Assembly (NCBI GenBank): GCA_019704295.1
Contig: AP024596.1
Coordinates: 1,349,369-1,413,368 of the forward strand
Source of the DNA: Sulfolobales archaeon HS-7
GTDB lineage: Archaea > Thermoproteota > Thermoprotei_A > Sulfolobales > Sulfolobaceae
Direction of reading: 5' to 3'
Length of the DNA stretch: 64,000 nucleotides
The notes under the pieces were generated by a model, which was given only the letters and a program-made list of their open reading frames with translations, had not been told where the DNA came from and did no database searches. Position numbers and translations under genes: made by a program. Positions 9,189-19,171 of this stretch are shown in pieces (the stretch's first letter is position 1; every line of letters starts with the position of its first letter).

Positions 9189-10919
9189 TCACTCCTTCAC
9201 ACATTCCTCTATAAAGGAAATTACGTAAGAGTACTCAGTAGCCTCGGACTTCGGATCAGCAATTGCGTGTCCTGACTCATCAACGTATAGCATAACGTCG
9301 TTTCCCAATTTCTTCGATTTCGCAACGTACTTTAACGCGTGAGCTGGATGTACCCTATCGTCGTTTACGCCGGTATAGACGAACGTTTTCGGCAGACCTC
9401 TCCTTAAGTTGTGGTAAGGACTGTAGGACAGGAGATACTCCCTGAATTCGGGATTGCCAGGATCTCCGTATTCCTCAATCCAATACTTACCGACATATAG
9501 CTTATCATACCTTAACATATCAAGTACGGGATGTCCAATAACAGCGCAATCAATTAAATCGGGGTATTCATTCTCCGTAGCGCCTACCAGTAAACCCCCA
9601 TTACTAGCCCCCATCGCGATTACCCTTCCTCCCATAGCTTTGACTAACTTAAGGAATTCCGAGAAGTCCTTGAACACATTCCTTTTGTTAAGCAGCATCC
9701 CAGCTTTGTGCCACTCCTCTCCGTTCTCATACCCACCTCTCAAATTAGCGACTATTAAGGAAAAGCCCTTGTCAAGGAGAATCCTTGTGTACATGGGAAG
9801 AGAGGGAAGAAGGGAGATTCCAAAGCCTCCATAGCCGTAAACCAAAACTCCCTTGGGGTTGTCAACTTTGGACAAGAGGAAACCGTGAAGCATAACGTCT
9901 CCGCTTTTAACGTAAATGTCTTTGACCGTTACCTCGTAACTCCCGTATTCCATTACTACCTCGTTCTTTTCCCGCTTCTTGGTAACTCGGAATTTGTAGT
10001 TAAAAGAACTCTCAACGAGGAACAAAGACGAACCTTCACTATCCATGATGGTTACGTTATCGTGCATTTCCTCTCCCTCTTTGGACCCCTTGAGATCGTA
10101 GAAAAGCAAGGGAGTCCTGTAATCCCTTATCACCTCTACAGCTAATGAATCTCCGACAAGGGAAGCATCCACAACAGGATACTCAATCTTAATCTTTCTC
10201 TCCCCTAGGTGAATTTCGTCATTTCTTTGGTAGATTAATTCGTCTTTGAAGTCTATCACGTTAACCACTTCGCCTTCATCCACCTTCCTTAATTGATCAA
10301 AGCTTTCCCCTACGTAAAGTTCCCCGTATCGCCAACCCTTCCTCCTCACGAGGGTTATGCGATCTTTGAAGGGTTTAATCGAGATGAATTCCCCGGGTTT
10401 AAGATCCCTTCCGTAAACAACGCTTTCACCACAGAAGACCCTATCGGTTGGAAATTCGCCTCCGTCGGGAGGAGGTGAGTAACTAAAGCTCTTGACGTAG
10501 CAGAGCTCTCCTTTAAAATAGAATGGCGACTCTATTAACTCTCCTAACTCCCTCGTTTTCCCCTCAAGTAACAATAGAGTGGTAACCTTATCACTTCCCT
10601 TTTTCCCTATACTGACCCCTATTTCCTTGGAATTGTAGACTTTCCATATTTCAGAGGCAACGTAACCTTCGGGAGGAGTGTAGACCTCTCTATTTCCTAG
10701 AAGAACGCTGTTCCTTTCCCCGTAAAGGAGTATTACCGGATTGCTCTCATCGTACGCGAACATTGAGAGAACGTGAGGTTCCCTGTAAATGCTCAACAAT
10801 GCGGGGTAAAGTTGCTTAGCCTTTTCCCCCAGCCTCTCCTCCACAATTCGATTTTCGTTTTCTATAAAGGATTTAGTTTTCTCATAGGACAAGTCCTCTA
10901 GATACTCGAATTCATCCAT
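9189..10919 (-). CDS. Prolyl oligopeptidase-family serine peptidase (S9)
   Basis: This 576-residue cytoplasmic enzyme has no signal peptide. Residues 1 to about 330 should form the beta-propeller that restricts access to the active site. Residues from about 345 onward are the alpha/beta-hydrolase domain. The catalytic triad is visible: Ser439 in GASNGG, an Asp at 520 or 521 in GVNDDRVHP, and His551 in DESGHA. The motif GGYENGEEWHKAG before the nucleophile is typical of S9A. Prolyl oligopeptidases cleave short peptides after proline. The length is somewhat below the usual 600-700 residues, so the propeller may be compact. It is a single gene with no obvious operon partner. Confidence 0.88.
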   Translation of the reverse strand: MDEFEYLEDLSYEKTKSFIENENRIVEERLGEKAKQLYPALLSIYREPHVLSMFAYDESNPVILLYGERNSVLLGNREVYTPPEGYVASEIWKVYNSKEIGVSIGKKGSDKVTTLLLLEGKTRELGELIESPFYFKGELCYVKSFSYSPPPDGGEFPTDRVFCGESVVYGRDLKPGEFISIKPFKDRITLVRRKGWRYGELYVGESFDQLRKVDEGEVVNVIDFKDELIYQRNDEIHLGERKIKIEYPVVDASLVGDSLAVEVIRDYRTPLLFYDLKGSKEGEEMHDNVTIMDSEGSSLFLVESSFNYKFRVTKKREKNEVVMEYGSYEVTVKDIYVKSGDVMLHGFLLSKVDNPKGVLVYGYGGFGISLLPSLPMYTRILLDKGFSLIVANLRGGYENGEEWHKAGMLLNKRNVFKDFSEFLKLVKAMGGRVIAMGASNGGLLVGATENEYPDLIDCAVIGHPVLDMLRYDKLYVGKYWIEEYGDPGNPEFREYLLSYSPYHNLRRGLPKTFVYTGVNDDRVHPAHALKYVAKSKKLGNDVMLYVDESGHAIADPKSEATEYSYVISFIEECVKE

Positions 10920-11275
10920 ATTACGATAGTAGAGTGAAAACGTAAAAAGTTTAGATGCTGTGGTTAACGATAAATCTCTAATTCCTCCTCTAGTGAGGTT
11001 TTACGTGCGGGAAGTTGAGGTCTTTAATTTGAACGAGTACTCTGACAACAGCTAATGCTGTGTACTTAGTTTTAGAAAGCGATTGTACTATTGAACAGTC
11101 AGGGAACCCTGCGTACACTCCCTTTTGAGGACTTATACTTTGTTAGGTTTAGAAATTGAGATTATCAGTTAGTATGTAACAAATGCAAAGTATGATTTCC
11201 ATTATTCCACGGAGTTAGGCTTGTTATGCACTGTCCAATGAGGGATTTTCTCTTAACTCTCAAGGTCTGATTAAA

Positions 11276-12274
11276 CTACTCCGCGTTCTCTATCAAGATT
11301 CTACCGTCTCTGTTATCAGCCCACAACTGCTTTAACGCCTTAGCTCCGTCCTTAAGCTTGAACTTCCTCCACGTCTTAACCTTACAATCCTTACACAGGT
11401 TTATTAACTCGACGAAGTCCTTCCTATTCCCCCTATTTACCCCCAATATAGCGATATGTCTCGAGTACAGCTGAGACAGGTTCAGTTTCACTTCAGCACC
11501 CGTAAGCGTCCCGAAGGTAATGAGCCTCCCCCTAACCCCGAGAACTTGAAGTCCTTTCTCCCAGAACTTTTCCCCCAGGGAGTTAACCACTACGTCGGCC
11601 ATTTTTCCGTCTGTGAAATCCCTCACCTTATCTTCTACGCCGTCGTAATCTACAACTACGTCAGCTCCGTAGCCTGTGAGCCACTCCTTTTTACTTACCG
11701 CAATTACGTTTGCGCCGAACTTCTTTCCTAACTGAACGAGGAACATTCCCGTATTCCCAGATGCGCCGAACACCACTAGGGTTTCCCCAGCCCTCAAACC
11801 GCTGACTTTTAAGGAGTGATATGCGGTTAATCCCGCAACTGTCAAACTCGAGGAGAGTTCCCAGGAGTAACCTTCAGGCACTTTGTAAACGTACTTCTGA
11901 TCCAAGGAGACGTACTCGCCCCATCCTCCATTTGCGTCAATTCCTATCCTTCCACCGTTTCTGCAAACGGTCTCGTAACCCTCCATACACATGTCGCAGG
12001 TTCCGTCAAATACTCTCCCGTAAATTGTAACCTTATCCCCTACATTAACCCCTTTTACCTTATCACCTACCTTAACTACCTCCCCCGCGAATTCCACTCC
12101 CGGGATATGAGGTATGGGATTTACCTTATGTGAAGTAACGGTGTAGAGATCAACGGGATTTACTCCCGCCGTTTTCACCCTGATCATAACGTCATTTTCC
12201 CCTGGACTGGGGTCGGGATATTCGGAGTACTTAAGATTCTCCAATCCGCTTTTCTCGAATACTAAGGCTTTCAT
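11276..12274 (-). CDS. Zinc-type alcohol dehydrogenase/quinone reductase-like (MDR) oxidoreductase
   Basis: The protein has the medium-chain dehydrogenase layout with a GroES-like N-terminal domain and a Rossmann domain whose nucleotide loop is GASGNTG (about residues 170-176). A cysteine lobe (CDMCMEGYETVC) resembles the structural zinc site. At the usual catalytic-zinc positions the residues differ: Asn replaces the Cys near residue 40 (AGVNPVD) and Val replaces the His of GHE (GVEFAG). It is therefore probably a zinc-independent NAD(P)H-dependent reductase of the quinone or enoyl type and not a classical alcohol dehydrogenase. The substrate is unknown. Related MDR proteins are numerous in Sulfolobales, so a precise assignment is not possible. 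Confidence 0.82.
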   Translation of the reverse strand: MKALVFEKSGLENLKYSEYPDPSPGENDVMIRVKTAGVNPVDLYTVTSHKVNPIPHIPGVEFAGEVVKVGDKVKGVNVGDKVTIYGRVFDGTCDMCMEGYETVCRNGGRIGIDANGGWGEYVSLDQKYVYKVPEGYSWELSSSLTVAGLTAYHSLKVSGLRAGETLVVFGASGNTGMFLVQLGKKFGANVIAVSKKEWLTGYGADVVVDYDGVEDKVRDFTDGKMADVVVNSLGEKFWEKGLQVLGVRGRLITFGTLTGAEVKLNLSQLYSRHIAILGVNRGNRKDFVELINLCKDCKVKTWRKFKLKDGAKALKQLWADNRDGRILIENAE

Positions 12275-12414
12275 GAAGGATACTGTTGTTTCCGATTTAG
12301 AAATTTTCCCAGTGAAAACCTCTAGGTACCTCCTAAAGTCCTGGTCGTGGAGGTCGTAGATTTTGGACGTTTTCGACTAACAAGGTTCCATTCGGATAAC
12401 CTCTCAACCTTAAA

Positions 12415-13455
12415 TTAAGGCAAATTTCTGAGGAATCTCTCATACTCGTCTGCTGTCTTCTCCCAGTTATATTTGTTTGACTCCTCCACAGAGCTCTTGC
12501 TAAAGGTCTTATTTCCGTCCTCTAGTACGTACTCTACAGCTTTCGCTGCCTCATCGAAGTCCTTGTACTTCACCGTGAAACCGTTCTTTCCGTCCTTTAT
12601 TATCTCGGGCATGCTCCCCGTATTGTACGCTACCGCCGGAGTACCACAGGCATTAGCCTCAACTACTGTCATACCCCAACCCTCCACAAATGAGGTTGAA
12701 AGGAGAACCCACGCCCTCTGGTAGAGTTTGACCTTAACCTCCTCACTTACTCTTCCCAGGAATTGTATTCCTTTCTCGTCGCACGCCCTTTTGACCTCTT
12801 CTGAAAGTTCTCCTCCTCCCGCAATTATCATATCGGCTTTGGTCCTTAGTCTCTTAAAGATCTCGACAGCGTCTAAAGGGTTCTTATACCTCTTCATCCT
12901 TCCGATCCACAAGATTAACGGTTTCTCCGATTTCTCTCCCGGTTTGTACTTCTCGTGATCCACTCCGTTATGGATTACGGAAATCCTGCTTTCCTCTACA
13001 CTGAACCTCCTCATCAATTCCCTTTTCGTCGTGTTGGACACCGCGATCAGGTACTTGTAGTTCCTCACCATCCTTTCCGCCGTCTTTACCGCATACGAAA
13101 GTGGGAAACTGAGTTCGTAATTGAGGACGTCCTGATGAACGTGGTGTATGAGGGCCACGCTCCTCCTGTTGGTGAGATAAGACATGAAGGGTACTGCGTG
13201 AGCCACGCTATCTATTACAACGTCATGCTTTCTCGCCTCAAAGGGAGATTTGAGGTGTAAAGTTAACTTTCCTCCTCTTCTTATTATCGTCACTCCCTTA
13301 ATTACCTCCACCGAAGGTCTTCCCTTAACTTTCTCGGAGAGCCAGGTTACCTTATGCCTCTGGGATAGCCTAATCGCTATTTGATAGAGTACTTCCTCCG
13401 CACCGCCAGCCTGTGGGTGGTAGGGATCCCTGTGATTGACCAATAGCAAATCCAT
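12415..13455 (-). CDS. GT4-family glycosyltransferase
   Basis: This 346-residue GT-B fold enzyme transfers sugar from a nucleotide or lipid donor with retention. The N-terminus has the acceptor-side glycine signature (HPQAGGAEEVL). The C-terminal domain has the donor-binding E-x7-E motif in EGWGMTVVEA, followed by CGTPAVAY and GSMPEII. A GTG 12 nt upstream (13467) is an alternative start; the ATG begins exactly at the usual beta strand MDLLLVNHRDP, so I prefer it. A TATA-like CTTTAAACG lies about 23-35 nt upstream of both. The likely role is N-glycan, S-layer or exopolysaccharide synthesis. It stands alone next to the CRISPR region. Confidence 0.85.
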   Translation of the reverse strand: MDLLLVNHRDPYHPQAGGAEEVLYQIAIRLSQRHKVTWLSEKVKGRPSVEVIKGVTIIRRGGKLTLHLKSPFEARKHDVVIDSVAHAVPFMSYLTNRRSVALIHHVHQDVLNYELSFPLSYAVKTAERMVRNYKYLIAVSNTTKRELMRRFSVEESRISVIHNGVDHEKYKPGEKSEKPLILWIGRMKRYKNPLDAVEIFKRLRTKADMIIAGGGELSEEVKRACDEKGIQFLGRVSEEVKVKLYQRAWVLLSTSFVEGWGMTVVEANACGTPAVAYNTGSMPEIIKDGKNGFTVKYKDFDEAAKAVEYVLEDGNKTFSKSSVEESNKYNWEKTADEYERFLRNLP

Positions 13456-13467
13456 GAAGTAACTCAC

Positions 13468-14074
13468 TGATCATATCCATGTACCACGTTTAAAGCCTAG
13501 TCGTCTTGAAATAGGAAAAATTCTCTGAGTGATCTCTATGACAACAAACTGTCCCGGGGAAGAACAGTAATGAACTTTTCAGTGCAACGTAAATGCTCAA
13601 AAGTAAAGGGACGCCTCATATGCTTGTTGAATTTATCTCGTTCACAATAGAGTTTTTAAGTTGTACAATTCTAACTCCCCTCTAACTACCCTCTTTTGCT
13701 ATTCTCATTAGTCTTGCATCAAAAAATTTTGTGTCACTAAAACATTGTTATGTAAGTATTCTACAAAAAATACTGGATCAGCTTAAAAAGCGTGATAATA
13801 TGACAAGTTAACCGGAGATCTGATGTGTTTCACATGTAAACGCTGAGAATCACGCTGAGTTTTGAATTTTTCTAATAAGAGGATGCTCAATACGTAATTA
13901 ACAGAATAACTGGATAAAGTGAAGAACGATTTCCTATTTATATTTAGTTCCTATGTTAGCTTAATTACATAAGCATTTACGTATAAAAATTCTTTACAAT
14001 CTTTAATTTTCTTCCTTTTTAATGTGAAAAAACTTTTACATACTAGGAATAGTATAGGTATTACAAAAAAATTC
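13468..14074. other. AT-rich gap upstream of the GT4 gene and downstream of cmr3
   Basis: No convincing gene was seen. A run of seven A residues (14065-14071), read as a T-run on the minus strand immediately after the cmr3 stop, is a likely transcription terminator of the cmr operon. The rest is AT-rich sequence without recognisable coding pieces. Confidence 0.5.
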
Positions 14075-15037
14075 CTACTTCCTCTTAATTCTTAACTGAT
14101 CAGGATGGGTAAGAGTATTATATCCTATTTTTTCATATATTTTATAGTTTTCGTAATTATCATATATTTTATTTTTAATAATATTAAGAAAATTAATAAA
14201 CTCCTTTCTAATTACACTCCCCTCAAGAATTGCGGTAAACATCTCTTTCCTTTTTCTATTTTCAATATCAAATCCTAAGGAAATCTTATCAACCTTGCCC
14301 ATTACTAAGTATTTATCTAAATTTTGAAAAAAATCACTCAAGGACTCGTCCGGTATCAAAATGGGAGACAAAGCCAGGTAATAATCAGTATCAGTATCAA
14401 TTGGAACGGAATCGCTTGTCGCATTTAGTTCTATTACTCTACCTTCACCTCCTAAATTAGCAAATTTTTGATCGATATTTTCGAATAAGCTGTCGTTGCC
14501 ATTTATGAATATTACGTAATTTACATTACCCTTGAAAGACAAATACCTAGCGGAATATAGATAATGTTCCTCCGCTGTCTTGGTATTCCTTCTGATCTTT
14601 ATTCCTACCCTCCTCTGGAAGTGTATTACATCAAATAGTTTGTTCTTATTATAAAATAAATCATAGATTTCCTTTTCCCAACTTTCATACTTTTCACCTA
14701 ATTTATCTATATTGTACAGAACAGAAAGATCGATTTGATCTACTAAAGCGAACAAATTGCCCATTCTAAGTGGAAATAGGTATTTCTCGTTTACTTCTAC
14801 CAAAGTACCATAAATTGTTATATTGCCCAATAAGTGATCAAGTTTTAGTAACCAATTGTCCCTAGGATTAGTTTTCAAATTGTCATACTTTAAGGAGCCA
14901 AGCATTCCAGCAACGGTTGAAGGCCTAGGTATTATTAACGACTCAGCAAAATTATGGGAACCGGTAACTAGCGGTTCAAATTCACCTTGACTCCTTAACA
15001 TCAAAGGTTCAACGTTTTTTAATGTAATCTTAATCAT
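14075..15037 (-). CDS. cmr3: Type III-B CRISPR Cmr3 (Cas5-like)
   Basis: This RAMP protein caps the 5' handle end of the Cmr effector and contacts Cas10. The start (MIKITLKNVEPLMLRSQGEF) and the internal IPRPSTVAGMLGSL are typical of Cmr3. A glycine-rich loop (NLGGEGRVIEL, about residues 196-206) is the conserved RAMP motif. It is the last gene of the operon, following cas10 with the cas10 stop and cmr3 start touching, and a T-rich terminator follows. The position matches the S. solfataricus order cmr7-4-5-1-6-2-3. Confidence 0.9.
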   Translation of the reverse strand: MIKITLKNVEPLMLRSQGEFEPLVTGSHNFAESLIIPRPSTVAGMLGSLKYDNLKTNPRDNWLLKLDHLLGNITIYGTLVEVNEKYLFPLRMGNLFALVDQIDLSVLYNIDKLGEKYESWEKEIYDLFYNKNKLFDVIHFQRRVGIKIRRNTKTAEEHYLYSARYLSFKGNVNYVIFINGNDSLFENIDQKFANLGGEGRVIELNATSDSVPIDTDTDYYLALSPILIPDESLSDFFQNLDKYLVMGKVDKISLGFDIENRKRKEMFTAILEGSVIRKEFINFLNIIKNKIYDNYENYKIYEKIGYNTLTHPDQLRIKRK

Positions 15038-18000
15038 TATTTTTCTCCTCCATAAATTATTCTAAGAGTATAGACTATATTAGAAATTATGTCTTCAGGG
15101 ATTTCTATTGGATAATTTGCAACTTTTAATTTAACTTCATATAACTCTTCATTAAACATAATTTCCCTATTTTCTCTCTGAGAATTGCTCTTTATCCAGT
15201 AATCTAATATAGCTCGAGTAACATATTTCTCATTTTCTGAGCTTACAAAAATTAAATCTTTATAATCCTCATAATCATAAAGTAGAGAAGCTGAAATTTT
15301 ACCTTCATCAATTTCCTTCTTTAATTTTGATACTATATCCAGGATAGAGGCTATCTTGCTAAAATCGTTTATGGAGTTCACAATAGGTCTCTTTAAGGAT
15401 AAGGGAATAACTGAGGTCAATCCTTGATACCTAAATATAGCGATGTCCTTCTTAACATATTTCAAATCTGTGTCATATTTTATTCTATATCTTACGTTCT
15501 CCTTGCCCTCTTTTAACAGATTATAGGAGTCATTTACTACAGCAAACAAAGGATCAGCATAGTGGGCTATAATTACAGAGTAGGACCTACCAACAATGGG
15601 TAATGAGGGATAATACGCATTATTAATTTTAAAAAATCCGTTTTCAACCAGCACTTTTCCTATTTTTTCACTTCCGAATCCAGAAAATGCTCTTCTACTT
15701 TCCTTAATGAAATCTAAAACCTCGTCTACAGGCAACATTACTAATAAGTCGTCTCCGCCAGCATAAATTACAAAACCTCTGTGTTTATTCACTATTTCCA
15801 GTTCTAAGAGCAAGCCTCTATTTAGCGCAGATGAAATTGCTATGTGCCAGGCTGGCGTTATTGTAATTCTATCACTCTTAAATATAGATTCAAAATAGTT
15901 AATGGAGTTATCAATATATTTCATATTTTCCTCTATATTTGATTTCTTTGGACCGAATTTACGCCTAATTTTGGTTTTGTAAAGTTCACAAAAATATATT
16001 TTTTCACTACACGGACAAATTTTACTATTAGTATTATTTTTCAATTTTAAGAATTTCAAGCATTCTATTATTTTTTTCACATAATCCACTATTGACCCGC
16101 TTCCACTATTTATCAAGTAATCTTCAAGGACTTTATCCAAAATGTCCTTCTTGTCACCTATATTTGCATAATCATCAGAATCTATTATACCTGATAAATA
16201 TGGCGTTAATTTACCCTCCAATAAGTCTCCTAAATAGTCACTATCAGCTCTAACTAACGCGTAGTAAGGTGAGGGGAGTGAAGTTCCAATATTTTTAAAT
16301 ATTGAAATATATTCCTTTCTTCTATCCTCTCTGAACCAATGGTCCTCTGGATTTACACTTATGTCTATTGAGGACAAACTATAATTCCTGTTAAACCAGT
16401 TCCACATTGAAATTTTTTCCTTATTCCCTTTTTTACAAAGTTCCTGTACTTCATCAGTGCATATTTTATCAGCATTTTGTATTAATTTTTCAAATACATT
16501 AATTGACGCTATATCAATAGTAGAGGGAATCTCCATCTCTAATTGATCTTGTAATATATCATTTACTATTTCGTTGACCTCGTACAGATCACCTAAAAGT
16601 AAGGTTCTTATCAACCTCGGTTCTACGCCTAAAACTCTCTTAACAAAACACCAAGGACACAACCTTTCTCCTGGAGAAATGAGCTTTTTTAAATTCTTTG
16701 CATCGTTTTGATCTTTAGCTAAGCCTGCGTTAACAGCTTTTTTCTCAAATTCCTCTTCTGAAGGCATAATAAGAATTGCAGGTAGAACTCCGCATGAAGT
16801 ACAGAATTCATAGCCTCTTTTCGACTTCTCACCGTATTGAGGTAATTTACCACTCCTTGTTAATTGAAAAAGCTTTAACTCAGAGTCCGGTGTTACCTTA
16901 ACCAACTTATCCTTCTTAAACTCGCTAACTAATTGACGGTACGTCTCATCATAAACTTTCCACGCGTCCGATCTTAAGTGACTTGGTTTTGACTTTGATC
17001 GACCCTCAAATATTTTGGATTTGTCTACATGTACCTGTTTTACACGAATCCTTAAGGGGGGAGTAAGTAACAGTTCCTCGATTTCTTTTAACACTTTGCT
17101 TACCAGATTCCAAAAAATCTCATTTTCTCGTCTTTCAGATTCTCGTCTTTCAGAATATATCTTCAAAGCTTGAATTAGTCTCTTCCATCCCTCAACATAT
17201 CTTTCCTTTATCTTCGAAATAAAGTAGTTATCATCTGGAAGGGAATAATACTTATCCTTGATTTTGCTAAACCCCGGTAAGATAAGTGTAACCCTACCAG
17301 GAATTATAGGATATGGAGGAATTTTCAATTTTTTGAAGAGTTCATCCCCATTGAATATGTAGTTAATTACTAAATGCTCAACGTCATCTACCACTTCACG
17401 ATTTAAACTTCTTTCCCTTTCCATCCTCAATTTTTCTAGAAGATAAAATGCATAAAACTGGTTAAACCTTAGTGATGGAAATAGAACAGTGTCAGGACCG
17501 TATTCTTCTATGAACCCTGTAATAACGTACCATAGAAGAGATGAGACTATGTAACTGGAAATCCAAATATCCCTAGTTTTTCTTCCCTTACTTATGAAAT
17601 CTACAACACCTACAGTATCTATACCCAGCAGATAACCTGTTTTTCCTCCTGAATAAAACGTAAATATCCAATTCATCATTGCGGCAGTCGCGTAAACATG
17701 ATCAAATATTGTGTGAGTGGGGTTTCTAGTATCAGCCGGTCCTACTGGAAAATTCTCATTTATCCACTCAAGCTCGTATTCAAGATAAAACAGTTGATAT
17801 AATAACGAGAGGTCATTTTGGAGCGCTTTAATATGCTTATTTAAATGTGATACAAACTTTTTCCCTAATTCGAGATTAAAGCGAGTGTTAGGATTTCTAT
17901 CACGCAATAAAGGAAAACTTGATAATTCATACTTGTCATTTACATAGATAGTTGGTTGTGTAATATTTTTTAAAAATATGTTGATTTCAGGAAATAAACT

Positions 18001-18330
18001 GCTATATCCATATACAACGCTACCTAAATATCTATCAACAGAAGATGACAAATGATCAGCATTTTTAGTATCTTGTTCTTCCTTTTCACTTTTATTACCC
18101 TTCTTAGTATTAGAGTCTCCTTTTTGATAAAATTTGTCAAAGCTGATATTGGTATCATTAAAAAGACCCTCAATTAAACGTTTTGCTTCAGTACCGTGTT
18201 TAAGCCTTTTTTGCGAAGAGGTCGCTTGAGGATTCCAGCTTATTAATGCTGGTTTATTAGGCGGATCGTGTAATAGCGCTAGAATTTTACGTAAGATATA
18301 CTCTTTAACATCAATTCCTTTGTTACTCAT
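15037..18330 (-). CDS. cmr2: Type III-B CRISPR Cas10/Cmr2, HD nuclease and cyclase
   Basis: This is the large subunit of the Cmr complex (1097 residues). The N-terminus carries an HD-type nuclease motif (LLHDPPNK, His21-Asp22, with a second element NADHLSSSVDR) for single-stranded DNA cleavage. A Cys4 zinc site (CTSCG and CPWC) lies near residues 505-550. The Palm domain has an intact GGDD at residues 858-861, so synthesis of cyclic oligoadenylate on target binding is expected. No gene for a cOA-responsive CARF effector (Csx1 or Can-type) is visible in the window, so the receiver must lie elsewhere. The gene sits one base after cmr6 and overlaps cmr3 by one. Confidence 0.95.
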   Translation of the reverse strand: MSNKGIDVKEYILRKILALLHDPPNKPALISWNPQATSSQKRLKHGTEAKRLIEGLFNDTNISFDKFYQKGDSNTKKGNKSEKEEQDTKNADHLSSSVDRYLGSVVYGYSSLFPEINIFLKNITQPTIYVNDKYELSSFPLLRDRNPNTRFNLELGKKFVSHLNKHIKALQNDLSLLYQLFYLEYELEWINENFPVGPADTRNPTHTIFDHVYATAAMMNWIFTFYSGGKTGYLLGIDTVGVVDFISKGRKTRDIWISSYIVSSLLWYVITGFIEEYGPDTVLFPSLRFNQFYAFYLLEKLRMERERSLNREVVDDVEHLVINYIFNGDELFKKLKIPPYPIIPGRVTLILPGFSKIKDKYYSLPDDNYFISKIKERYVEGWKRLIQALKIYSERRESERRENEIFWNLVSKVLKEIEELLLTPPLRIRVKQVHVDKSKIFEGRSKSKPSHLRSDAWKVYDETYRQLVSEFKKDKLVKVTPDSELKLFQLTRSGKLPQYGEKSKRGYEFCTSCGVLPAILIMPSEEEFEKKAVNAGLAKDQNDAKNLKKLISPGERLCPWCFVKRVLGVEPRLIRTLLLGDLYEVNEIVNDILQDQLEMEIPSTIDIASINVFEKLIQNADKICTDEVQELCKKGNKEKISMWNWFNRNYSLSSIDISVNPEDHWFREDRRKEYISIFKNIGTSLPSPYYALVRADSDYLGDLLEGKLTPYLSGIIDSDDYANIGDKKDILDKVLEDYLINSGSGSIVDYVKKIIECLKFLKLKNNTNSKICPCSEKIYFCELYKTKIRRKFGPKKSNIEENMKYIDNSINYFESIFKSDRITITPAWHIAISSALNRGLLLELEIVNKHRGFVIYAGGDDLLVMLPVDEVLDFIKESRRAFSGFGSEKIGKVLVENGFFKINNAYYPSLPIVGRSYSVIIAHYADPLFAVVNDSYNLLKEGKENVRYRIKYDTDLKYVKKDIAIFRYQGLTSVIPLSLKRPIVNSINDFSKIASILDIVSKLKKEIDEGKISASLLYDYEDYKDLIFVSSENEKYVTRAILDYWIKSNSQRENREIMFNEELYEVKLKVANYPIEIPEDIISNIVYTLRIIYGGEK

Positions 18331-18331
18331 T

Positions 18332-19171
18332 TTACCTCACAACCTCTGTCCCAGTCAGCTCGAATAACGAATATCCAACTGAAGTCCTTGCCCCCAGACC
18401 CTTTGTCACAATTGAAGGTAGTGTATCACATATTCGCTTTCCTACGTCTTCTCTTTTGTAGTAAATTAGGAATCTAAACGTGACCCCAGGGGCAATTGCT
18501 AAATGTATAATAGGTTTAGGTTCTGAGTCAGCTTCAGACTTCCTCTTATTGTATTGAGGGGTAATTACGTCAGGTACGAATAAGAAATTCCTTATCCTCA
18601 CCGGGTATGCGTCAGTAAAGTTTACATTTCCCTCTTTTTCCGTGTCACCAAATATTTCGTTAACATCTTGTATACTGAATTTATCCTCAATATAACTCCT
18701 TATGATACCTTTAATTTCAGAAGCGGGTATGTATGGAGAATTCATATATGGGTCAAAGGAAATCCCCGAGTCAAAAATTAGCTTGCCTAAAGACGTTGAA
18801 ACCCCAATTATAGCTCTTGTTTTTGTAGTTATCTCGAGGTCTACTATCAAATATTTTAACGACTTTAGTACCTTTTTAAGGTTATTAAAGTACTTAATTG
18901 TTCTCTCACAGTCTAGCTTAAAGTTATTTGAGATCAGCTCAGCAAGCTCCCTCTTAAATAGACTCTTTTTATCTTTTTTAATTATAAGACTATATTTTAG
19001 AAGAGGATACTTAGCATTAGGTACGCGTTTTTTTGAAATAAATAGTTTAAAATCGTTATTGATGTTATTATATACTACACTAGTTAGACTCAGTGCTGAG
19101 AATAAATTCACATCTTCCTTATACGTTAGCTCATTTATAATACGAAATACTAAATTCGAATCTTTTGTCAT
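18332..19171 (-). CDS. cmr6: Type III-B CRISPR Cmr6 (Cas7-like)
   Basis: This Cas7-type RAMP subunit closes the 3' end of the Cmr backbone. It shows the segment STSLGKLIFDSGISFDPYMN, then SPYIPASEIKGIIRSYIED, which is the RAMP SxKG-like loop (here Ser/Ala-Ser-Glu-Ile-Lys-Gly). A later block has FLFVPDVITPQY and APGVTFRF, typical of Cmr6, and the C-terminus has a glycine-rich loop (TKGLGARTSVGYS). Its start overlaps the end of cmr1 by four bases. The length of 279 residues fits the family. Confidence 0.9.
   Translation of the reverse strand: MTKDSNLVFRIINELTYKEDVNLFSALSLTSVVYNNINNDFKLFISKKRVPNAKYPLLKYSLIIKKDKKSLFKRELAELISNNFKLDCERTIKYFNNLKKVLKSLKYLIVDLEITTKTRAIIGVSTSLGKLIFDSGISFDPYMNSPYIPASEIKGIIRSYIEDKFSIQDVNEIFGDTEKEGNVNFTDAYPVRIRNFLFVPDVITPQYNKRKSEADSEPKPIIHLAIAPGVTFRFLIYYKREDVGKRICDTLPSIVTKGLGARTSVGYSLFELTGTEVVR

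Noticed and set aside
11276..12274. Assignment as a classical zinc alcohol dehydrogenase
   Set aside because: The catalytic zinc ligands near residues 40 and 65 are replaced, so only a general MDR reductase call is justified.
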